A DNA stretch of 64,000 nucleotides. It comes from Batkoa obscura (Eukaryota > Entomophthoromycota > Entomophthoromycetes > Entomophthorales > Batkoaceae). The notes beneath the pieces are model-generated. The model had not been told where the DNA came from. It ran no database searches and saw nothing but the letters and a program-made list of their open reading frames with translations. Made by a program: the position numbers and the translations under genes. The number at the start of each line of letters is the position of its first letter. Within the stretch, counting starts at the first letter, position 1. Location of the stretch: NCBI GenBank assembly GCA_030770535.1, contig JASVEC010000038.1:1-64000 (forward strand), given 5' to 3'. This document shows positions 55,128-64,000 of the stretch, piece after piece.

Positions 55128-58100
55128 ATGTCAATTGAAAAGGTTGAGCAAGACCCAAAAAACTTGGAAGTAAACCCAAGCGTTGTGAAAAACGAGGAAG
55201 TAGACCAAGAATTTAACAATGAAGAAGCCTCAATAGGTAAAAAGCTTAATGTTTAAAAACGGATTTGTTGAATTATTGTTTAAATAGATATCTTACAGTT
55301 AACCGTTATTTTACCTCATGAGCCACACAAGATTAAAGTTAGGGTAAGAAAGCATAGCAATCATGATTTAAGTAATATTCACTGTTATTTCTAGGTAGCC
55401 CTTACTGATAATACAACTGATTTACGCCAAAATATAAGTGAAAACCCTTTCACTTATTATTTCTCATGCTTTTATATGGAGCATAATGGTAAGAGATTAG
55501 AAGATTATCAAGAAATTTCGACTATTGAAGGTCTTAAGGAAAATCCTGAAATTTATTTAAAGCAAGGTATAACAATTAAGATTCTATATTTTTTTGTATT
55601 AATTTAATAATAGATACTTATACTGATCGTGAGGCCAGACTTCATATTATGAGACTCAAAGAATTGCTATTGTGCTATCAAAAATCAGGAGCAAAATTGG
55701 GTTATGATGAAAACGCTACCTGCTTTCAAAGTATTGTACCAGGTAATTTTTTTTGCCAAGAAAAACAACGTTGTCTAATTTTAATAAAGGATCCCAAAAG
55801 AAGAAATCAAAGAAAAAGGAAAGTAAAGAATCCAAGGCACCTACTACTTTGACCGCTCACGCATTTGTTGATTATGATTTTGAACATCCTTATATTTCAC
55901 TTGATACACATTTACCGGTTTGTCCTCCACCAACTGCTCCTAAATGTTTGAAACTATTTGATTTCTCTGGCTGGTGCCCAGTGCCACCTACTCGTAAATT
56001 AAAAGGTATATACATTGATTAATATTTGGATAATAACTAAAAAATTTTAGGCGACTTCTTTTACCTTGCTATTACCACTTTAGAGGGTAAAACCTATGAA
56101 ATTACATCAAATACTGAAGGTTTTTACGTTAATAACTCAACAACTGAACATTTTGACCCAACCCCAAAGGCTCCAGCTCACAGTAATCAAGCCCACTCTT
56201 TAGTACACTTATTGCAAAAACTCTCACCTCAATTCCGTTCTGGATTATCCAAAATTCAACAAATACTCCTTTCTTCTGAAATTATGCAAGCTATACCCGC
56301 TAACACTCAAAATATTATATATCCTTGGCTAGTCACTCCCCAATCCCACACTTATGATATTTCCCGCACTACCGAGCCATATCTTTCAAAGGGGACAGAA
56401 GCTGCTGAAGGTTTGAGAGATTGGAACGAAGAGATCCAAGTACTTACAGAGTTACCATATAATTCACTACAAGAAAAATCGCTCCGTGACCGTGCTTTAT
56501 CAAAAACTTATTCTGATTTTTATGAATCAGCTATTCAAGCCATCGTTTTAGTTTCAGAAGGCAATTTAATGCCTTTAAACCCTACTGATGGTCCAGAAGG
56601 CTATATGTGGGCATTAAATAATCTTTTCATCACAAGACCTTATGATTCTACTGAACAATTTGACTCCTATGGTGGTGATGAAGCTGCCTATGTTGCTACT
56701 AGTAAGGACATTCAAGGTGTCAAGATATTGAACTCTTTAGGTTTAAAAGACCTTTATGTATTTGGTTCAGTTATTATTGATTATAGAGGTGAGCGTTATA
56801 TCGTTCAAGCTATTATTCCTGGTCTTTTCCGTATGCATGAGATGATTCGATATGGTGCCACAGGTTCAGAAAAAGGTATTATTACAGACGAAAAATTTCA
56901 CGAACTTGCATCCCAAGTTTCAGAAAAGCTTCACCTTGCCCCACATACTGTTTTAGAGAATGATCAAGAAATAGAGCTTAACCTCTCAGTTGATACTAAG
57001 GGCATATTGGGCACTGAAGGAAGACATTATCTTGTTGATCTCCATCGTCTTTTCCCTGTTGACATTTCTTTCCAAGAAACTGCTACTAAAGAAAAGGATA
57101 TATTTAACGAATACCCTCATTCCCTTACCTTACTGAGACCTGAATTACTTGCACGCTTCTGGGAACACAAATTTTCAATCTATAAAAAAGAAAAACTAGA
57201 TGAAATTGTAGTCAAGAAGAATGAAAAAGGCGAAGTTGATCAAGCTGAATTAAAAGAAACCTTTGAAGAGAGATTACAACGTGAAGAAGAATTAAGAAAA
57301 GAGTATAAACTTAACTTCAACCCCGATGTTTTTACTGATCTTCCTATTGCACGTGAAGGAAAGTTTGCAGAAAAGGTTAAGGCTGATGAGGAAGTTGTTC
57401 GTGAAGCATCAAATTACATCCTTAATGTTGAAATCTCAAGCTTAATAACAGATATTTCCGATAGTTTAATATTATCTGATAGTAATGCATTAACAAAATA
57501 CTTACATTCTAAAGGTATTAACATCAGATATATTGGTAAAATATGTACTATGCTTGGTGAATCTGAAAATGCACGCTGTAAAGTTGCTAAACAATTGTTT
57601 ATTATCGAAATGTTTGTTCGTGCCATCAAGCACGTTTTCCGTAAAGCTCTTTCAGAAGTACCATTGACTTTAGTTGGCGATTGTATCTCTACATTCTTAA
57701 ACTTATTATTCTCACCTGTACAACCAGAACCATCTAAACAAAAAAAGATAAACGGTGAAGATTACTTGTATCAAAAACTTGAGCAAAAATCTTTATTAGA
57801 AACCATTTTAAATATCATTTCTACAAGATTTAGATACAAGGCTACCACTGAACAATTCCACGATATATCTAAAAGAACCTTATTACGTGAAATATGTTTA
57901 GTAATGGGTATTCAGCTCAATGCAAGAGATTTCACTTTAAACGGCCAACCAAAGCAAACTCCAGTAACAAATGGGGCCTCATCTCCTACTGAACCAATTT
58001 TCAAAGAATCAGATGTTGTTGCAGTTGTACCCAAACTTAAGCATACTTTAATACCTCCAACTTATCCTGAAGATATCCTTGAAGGTGGACGCAATATATT

Positions 58101-59119
58101 TAACGATGGTCATCGTCCACTTGGTTTAGAACACATGACTGAATCGATTAACTTTTTTGAGCAAATTTTCGGAACCATTCACCCAGATACTGCTCACTGT
58201 TATGCAAATATCGCTAGCGTTCACTCAATAATGGATAATACAGCGCAAGCAGAAGAGTATCAAAAGAAATCATTGATAATATGTGAACGTTCTTTAGGAA
58301 TTGATCATCCAGAAACTATTCAATCTTATGTAATTATCTTTCATGACCTTATATGTTAATATTAATATTTTTAGATTCAATATGGGTTCTTCCTTTTATC
58401 ATTCGGAAGGGCAGATGAAGGTCTTAAATATATAAGATTTGCATTAGACAGATGGTATACTATCTATGACATTCCAAATATTAATATGGCCTTTATTGAC
58501 GTATGAATCATATGTTTATTATATATATATATTAATTATTTTAGTTTAACCTTGGCGGTATTTTCCAAAAATATAAGCAACTTGACCTTGCTACTTCTTT
58601 TTACCAACGTGCTCTTAAAGTACTTGAAGCTATTGTCGGAACTGAAGATTTCCAATTTGCTAGATGGTAATTATTTTTTTATTTTATAGTTATTCTTATT
58701 TATCATGATCCAGCCAACATGCGCTTGCAAGTATCTATGCTGAAAAGGGAGACTTTAAAACAGCTATTGCTCTCGAGAAAGCAACGAACGAAATATTCAC
58801 TAAAGTACTTGGAGCTGATAAGAACTTTACCCTTCGCAGTACCCAAGCTCTTCAAGAATATACTTTCCATGCGGTTAAATCAGCACGTCAAGAGAAGCTT
58901 GAAAAGACCCCTGAATATCGTCAATTAGTACAAAAACAAAAGGCATTATTAAAGCAAGAAGAAGAACGATTAAAGGAAAGTAAAGAAAAAGAGGAAGGAG
59001 GATCCAAAGGTCACTTACCAGTTGACTACCTTGTCAAATATATCGATGGATCAGGTAAAAACAAAAACAAAAATTTAAAAAAGAAAAAATCAAAAACTCC
59101 TCCAGTAACTGCTAACTAG
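55128..59119 (+). CDS. CLU1: Clu1, clustered mitochondria protein
   Basis: Cytoplasmic RNA-binding protein needed for normal mitochondrial distribution (CLU/FMT/CluA family; once linked to eIF3). Nine exons (55128-55236, 55288-55343, 55395-55566, 55614-55742, 55790-56005, 56051-58329, 58375-58500, 58545-58666, 58714-59119), all in phase, give about 1149 residues. The N-terminal beta-grasp-like part (L-T-V-I-L-P-H-E) is followed by F-D-F-S-G-W-C-P-V-P-P-T-R-K-L-K-G-D-F-F-Y-L. The central CLU domain spans R-D-W-N-E-E-I-Q, G-T-E-G-R-H-Y-L-V-D-L-H-R-L-F-P and R-P-E-L. TPR repeats follow (H-P-D-T-A-H-C-Y-A-N-I-A, then A-T-S-F-Y-Q-R-A-L-K) and a lysine-rich tail. Introns cluster at the two ends. 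Confidence 0.95.
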
Positions 59120-59521
59120 AATAGAAAAAAATCTAGCTGTTTTTTATTAACTTAAATTAATAAATAGATTTATTCATCAACTTAAAACTATTTTCTTTGT
59201 TATATAAATTTGAAAAATATGCAATATAAGATGCTTTTAATTTAATTTCACTTTAGTGGACATGATATAATTTAAATATTTTAAGTTGAATTTTTATTTT
59301 TCATTTTTATTATGTTATACCAAAATCTTAGATAATGCAATATAATTATAGTAAATTCATTTTTAATCTAGATAATCAGACATTTGATTGAAAAAAGTGA
59401 TATTTAAGTGATATTTGTAATAACCTTTAAGTCTTTGTCATATATAATATTAAATATTTAAAAAAAAGTTACTAAAGCAATTTTTTGCTATAAAAGAGTA
59501 TTGGATTAAAAATGGCATATT

Positions 59522-59620
59522 TGAGTGTTTTTTTGGTTTCATTATTTTCTTCCAGTTTTTAAGCACTATTTAGGTAGAAAAACTTGCTAGTGAAATTCCT
59601 AAACAAAAAAATATATCCTA
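59522..59620 (+). repeat. TGGGG-MITE copy 16
   Basis: Forward copy TGAGTGTTTTTTTGG...ATATCCTA with a degraded right end. Confidence 0.8.
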
Positions 59621-59975
59621 TATGATGTAAATTGTAATAAATCGAGTATCAAAGTTCCATCTTTTGAAACTACAAAGAATAGCAATCTATATAAAGTATA
59701 AAAAGCTCTTATGTTAACCAGATTTGATCCATACGAGAGTACTTAAAAGTAGAAAAAATTATCATTAAGGTTCTATTTAATGAATCTGTTAATCTTTAAC
59801 TCCATTAATTAATTTTCAAAATTTGACTATTTTAGAAACTGATGTCCAAATGTATTAACTATCAATAAATAAGTTTTATCTGATTTGATAAAAAACAAGG
59901 TTCAGATTGAAATGAGCTATATATAGAAAGTTACCTTTTACTTTTGTGCAGTTTTATAGAACTCACTTTAACAAA

Positions 59976-60074
59976 TGGGAGTGTTTTTTTGGCTTCATTA
60001 TTTTCCCATCTTTTAAGCGCTATTTGAGTAGAAAACTTGGTAGTAAAATTCTTAAACAAAAAAATATATCCCCA
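59976..60074 (+). repeat. TGGGG-MITE copy 17
   Basis: Forward copy TGGGAGTGT...ATATCCCCA flanked by AA on both sides, again a 2-bp duplication. Confidence 0.86.
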
Positions 60075-60406
60075 AATTTAGTTTCATCTACAAATGATAC
60101 TATTATGTAAAATTCAAGTCTGAAAAACCATGTAAATTTGATCCATACATTGAAATAGTGCTATGATATATCATTGTTAATTGACCAAAAATCTCACTTT
60201 AGGATTTTCTGTATGGAAAATCGCTGATTCGATGTTAAACCAGGTGATTGAAAATAAGAATTAAATATACAAGTTTAAATCAATTTAAATTTAATTAGAA
60301 TTAAAAACGAATTTATTTTGGTGAAGTAAAATGGGACGAAATAAGTTATTGCAAAAAGTATACTATAAGGCAATAAAATGTTATTATATATATATCATGA
60401 TATACT

Positions 60407-61324
60407 TTATTTAGATAATTGAAACCATTTTTGACTTGTATCAACCAAATCATACAACTCTTCTCTTGTCTCATCATGTAGAAACATAGCGAACAGTGGA
60501 TTTAAAATAGAAGTACCGAATAATAAGGTTAGTGTTAAACCATCTGAAGTAGCAGTTCTTACGATTTTGAATCCCATTGAAAGCATCACATTTATCATCT
60601 CTGGAAATATGAGAATATAATAAGCCACTAATATTATTATTAATCTTATTATATTTCTCTTTAAAGCAATAGGTGGTTTAGATGATTTAGTACCATATAC
60701 TTCCTCAATTATTTTATTATAATGGAGGGCTAAGAGTGAGTAGCATACTGGTAAAACAACAAGTGTGGATACAAATACAATACTTAAATAAATAGCATAA
60801 ATAATTGAAGATGTGTTTGTTTCAGCCAACAATGGTAGACAATACCATCCAGATGGAAATGGGATTATATTATGTAATTGTGAAATTACAACAAATACAG
60901 CAAAGGAACTCACTATTGTAAAACCAGTTACGAAATATAATAGAACAGGTTCAAATGGTATCCTTTTGACTATTACAGTATATCTTACAACTGACAATAA
61001 TGAAGTTAAAAGTAAAGCACAAAATGAACAAGCAGAAAAGAAAATGGCACTTGATTGACACCACTCAGAATCATCCTTTAATGTTAAACCAGTACTCCAT
61101 TTAGTTACCTGTAAAATAAAAATATATAAAGCAGCTAACAAATCAAATACAGAAATTAAACAAATCAACAATTTATCGGATCTCCAGCTAAACCTCAGCC
61201 TTTTAGCGTTTAAGAAAAGTAAGAAGGTATTTAGAAAAATGGCTATTATTGATACTATAAAAATAATCACATTGGATAGCAATATATCTTGTACTTCCCC
61301 TAAGTATGATAGACGTTCTTCCAT
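60407..61324 (-). CDS. rhodopsin-like (family A) G-protein-coupled receptor
   Basis: A 305-residue single-exon protein with seven hydrophobic segments at roughly 17-40, 50-72, 88-112, 130-152, 170-197, 224-247 and 262-282. N-x(11)-N in TM1 is replaced by V-S-I-I-A-I-F-L-N-T-F-L-L. TM2 has I-C-L-I-S-V-F-D-L-L-A with the conserved aspartate. TM3 ends S-V-V-R-Y instead of D-R-Y, and TM7 reads S-I-L-N-P-L-F-A, keeping the N-P of N-P-x2-Y, then a helix-8-like D-E-T-R-E-E-L-Y-D-L. This pattern fits family-A receptors, which are rare in Dikarya but present in some early-diverging fungi. Ligand unknown. An opsin role is unlikely: TM7 lacks a clear Schiff-base lysine. Confidence 0.75.
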   Translation of the reverse strand: MEERLSYLGEVQDILLSNVIIFIVSIIAIFLNTFLLFLNAKRLRFSWRSDKLLICLISVFDLLAALYIFILQVTKWSTGLTLKDDSEWCQSSAIFFSACSFCALLLTSLLSVVRYTVIVKRIPFEPVLLYFVTGFTIVSSFAVFVVISQLHNIIPFPSGWYCLPLLAETNTSSIIYAIYLSIVFVSTLVVLPVCYSLLALHYNKIIEEVYGTKSSKPPIALKRNIIRLIIILVAYYILIFPEMINVMLSMGFKIVRTATSDGLTLTLLFGTSILNPLFAMFLHDETREELYDLVDTSQKWFQLSK

Positions 61325-61399
61325 TTTTATATACTAGTAGATTATTATTTTTTAAAAAGAAATAAAATTTAAAAAACAGTGTTGTTTTTTTCATTTATA

Positions 61400-63345
61400 T
61401 CTTTAAGTCCCAAATTATTCATGAATAAAATGTAAAGCCGAGAAAATTCTCTGGTAAATTAAGTGATATAAATTAGTCTATTTGGAACATTAAAAATCTA
61501 TACATATTCTAAATTTGTATAATAGTGTCCAAATGATCCTAATATTAGATTATATCATTGATGTATCTTTATGAAATGGGTTTACTTCACTATTAATTTC
61601 AACTATGTTAAACCTTTTTTACATTTTATATTTTTTAGTAGTACAAATTACCCAGCTTATTTTTTTAATTAAAATTTTACTATTTCCATAAAATATTAGT
61701 GTTTTACTATTTCATTAGAATAGTAATCCCCAATTAAATTCATTAGCTTTTTCCCAACAATTTCAATTTGAAATATTAGTTGACAGAAAAGTAGTTAATT
61801 TTGACTTTTCATGTAATATACAACTTAAGAGCAAAGACCAAGTTTCTAGCAAAATAGAAGATCTGTTGACTATAAACACTTTAGTGAATATAGTATAAAC
61901 TGTGGTTAAATATACTTATTTCCTTAAAAATACGATTAATAAATAGAATAAATTATTAATATCTGTTAATAACAATAAATAATAGAAATTAAACTAAAAT
62001 GAAAGTTTAAAATTAAACTAAAAAAAAGTAAAATAGTGATTAATTCAATTATTAAATAAATGTATATATATTTTTTGGCTTATGAAATAAAGTTAATACA
62101 TTAATTTTCCAGAAATTAGCAATAATAACAAACTCAAAGTTAAAGCCTATTTGAAATATTTTAAAGTTAAATTCCAATCATACTATTAACTATGGGGTTT
62201 TGTAGTAAAAATTTTCAAACCTCTGAGTTCCAAAAATAATTTATTATTTCAATAGGTGCACTTTAAGGCTGAAAAAATTATTTTAAGAATAATAGAAATT
62301 AATTTTTATTAATTACTCTTCAATTTGACTGCAGATCGAGTTTTAATTTAGTTTAAAATATTATACAATTCCTTGCATCTAAAGGGTCTGATGGTTATAC
62401 AATAGACGAATAATAGCTATTAGATAACATCTTTTTTTATTGACAATAAAAGATTTTGTGTAAAAAAAGACCATACTACCAATTGTTCTTAGTGTTACAA
62501 ATATAGACACTTTTGATCTAATTAAGAAATTTAATTCGATTTGAAAAGTATCTTGAAATTAATAACTCTATACTTAAAATAATAAATAAAATATGGATAA
62601 TACAAAGTGTAAGTTATTATTAGAAATGGAAGATTTCCCCTCTAAAGACTCATTAAACTAATATTTTTAGTTTTAAAATAATCGTTAGGTTATTAAAATG
62701 AATCTCATTTAGTTTATTTAATCTGAAAAAAACAAGATGAGTTGTATAAAGTTTAACTCATTTTTTGGTCTTGACTTTGATACTGTTTTTATGTAATTTA
62801 AGTCCCTTTTTAGCTATTCAAATTGTATCAGTTAATTCAATATATAACTTAATCTTGTTAAAGTCTAGTTAATAATGCCCAAAATAATTAGACTGTCTGT
62901 TATTTCTAAATATTATAGAAAGAATGTTTCAAAGGAATAAAATTGCTATACATAGTAAATTAATAAAATGGTATATTTAATAATTAACTTCTGTATTTTT
63001 CAAATTAATATTGTTAATTATTTAACAATTTTTATTGAGACTATTTATTCATCTAAAACCCTTTATTAAAAAATAAAATTATTCGATTGTTAGTCTTTAT
63101 TATTATTTCATAGATCAAATATATAACTAAAATGTTATAGGTATCTTTAATAGTAAAAGTTATTAAAAATTCATTCTATAAAAAACCTCATTAGAAGCCT
63201 ACGTATGTATTATATAAAAAGAGTGACACTTTATAAGTCCTATAGGTACATTGTGTTTATCTGATATCTACTAATTCCTTTCTAATGGCCCAAGTTGAAA
63301 CCACTTTTTGTGATGTTTCTGAACTAACGTTAATAAGAATAAATA
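61400..63345. other. gene-less stretch
   Basis: About 2 kb of AT-rich sequence at the end of the window. No gene recognised on either strand. Confidence 0.45.
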
Positions 63346-63445
63346 TGGGAGTGTTTTTTTTGGCTTCATTGCTTTTTCCACCTTTTAACACTATTTGAGC
63401 GGAAAAATCCTTAGTAAAATCCTCAAACGTAAAAAAACATCCCCA
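63346..63445 (+). repeat. TGGGG-MITE copy 18
   Basis: Forward copy TGGGAGTGT...ACATCCCCA flanked by TA on both sides; one of the best-preserved copies. Confidence 0.88.
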
Positions 63446-64000
63446 TATTAAGATCAAAAATTAAATCATCAAAATTATTATCATATATATGATGTGCTTA
63501 TATTTTAATGAAAGAATGTTTTGAATGATTCTGTGGCTTCTTTTTTAAAAATTTTGAAGGAGACAAACTCCCAAGTGGTTTATTGTTGGGGATAAGTAAA
63601 AGTATAAAAATCGAATGATAAGTAAATGGCTATAGGAGGAGGAGGTAAAAAAAGGAGAAAAATTGTATAAAGAATGGAAAACGAATTGATCTGAATTCTA
63701 TAGTTTATGAAATTTATTTTTGTTAGCATGATAGTCATTTGATAGACTCATAAAAATTTGTTACTGCTTCACCTAAACTCAGTAGATGATGTTTTTTTCA
63801 TTAAAATTTTATCCTAAATTATTTCAATTTTTAAACTTGAGAAATGAACAATATTTAGGGCATAAAATAAATATTTCTAAATAGATCGGAAATAAGAACA
63901 AGTGTGCTTATACCTGAGTTTTTATACAACACTTGAAGAACTTTTATTATTGATGATTGTTTATCTATTGCATTTCTAGTTCAAAATTTACATTAATTCA
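63446..64000. other. gene-less stretch to window end
   Basis: No gene or repeat recognised in the last 555 bp. Confidence 0.4.

Noticed and set aside
1-64000. tRNA, rRNA, CRISPR, and retrovirus-like, LTR or Polinton elements
   Set aside because: Scanned for tRNA T-loop motifs, long direct terminal repeats, reverse-transcriptase and capsid-type motifs and spaced short repeats; none found by eye.

Overview
The window is strongly AT-rich nuclear DNA from a fungus. Genes have many short introns (31 to about 115 nt) that open with GTAAGT/GTAATT-like sites and end in TAG/AAG. The gene set is fungal and mitochondriate: Ecl1-like zinc protein, ATG29, RAD7, ALG9, homogentisate dioxygenase, exo-beta-1,3-glucanase, Clu1, NDUFAF3 and an NDUFA4/B12D-like subunit. 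Together with a rhodopsin-like GPCR and a spindle-pole PACT protein, this suggests an early-diverging zoosporic or zygomycete-grade lineage. An entomophthoromycete such as Conidiobolus is my best guess, by inference only.

Layout. 1-9.2 kb: a tandem family of small secreted proteins, two intact (7045-7515, 8669-9154) and four decayed, plus an unrelated orphan gene at 4394-4999. 9.2-15 kb: a compact block of ALG9 (-), a CENP-L/Fta1 kinetochore gene (+) and HGD (-), rebuilt here exon by exon. 15-31 kb: gene-poor and repeat-rich, with a nested self-inserted inverted-repeat element (16863-17893), an Ecl1-like gene, a 2.4-kb DNA transposon (26303-28740) and a C2H2 zinc-finger gene. 31-44 kb: FYVE/RING E3 ligase, RAD7, NDUFAF3, ATG29, a 1431-residue PACT-domain coiled-coil protein and an F-box-like gene. 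46-61 kb: GH5 glucanase, a decayed and an intact DGAT2, NDUFA4/B12D, MED21, SPF30 tudor protein, CLU1 and a GPCR. 61.3-64 kb: no gene seen.

Throughout the window are 18 near-complete copies of a roughly 100-bp repeat with TGGGGATGT...ACATCCCCA ends and 2-bp (mostly TA) target duplications. The same terminal sequence bounds the 2.4-kb transposon, whose transposase-like protein I cannot place in a named superfamily. The large element and the short ones therefore look like an autonomous/MITE pair, and this is the most novel system in the window.

The genes do not form one pathway. They are housekeeping genes arranged in close divergent or convergent pairs: ALG9/CENP-L and RAD7/NDUFAF3 share short divergent promoters, while CENP-L/HGD, secreted protein/ALG9 and PACT protein/F-box converge. 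No retrovirus-like, LTR or Polinton element, rRNA, tRNA or CRISPR array was recognised.
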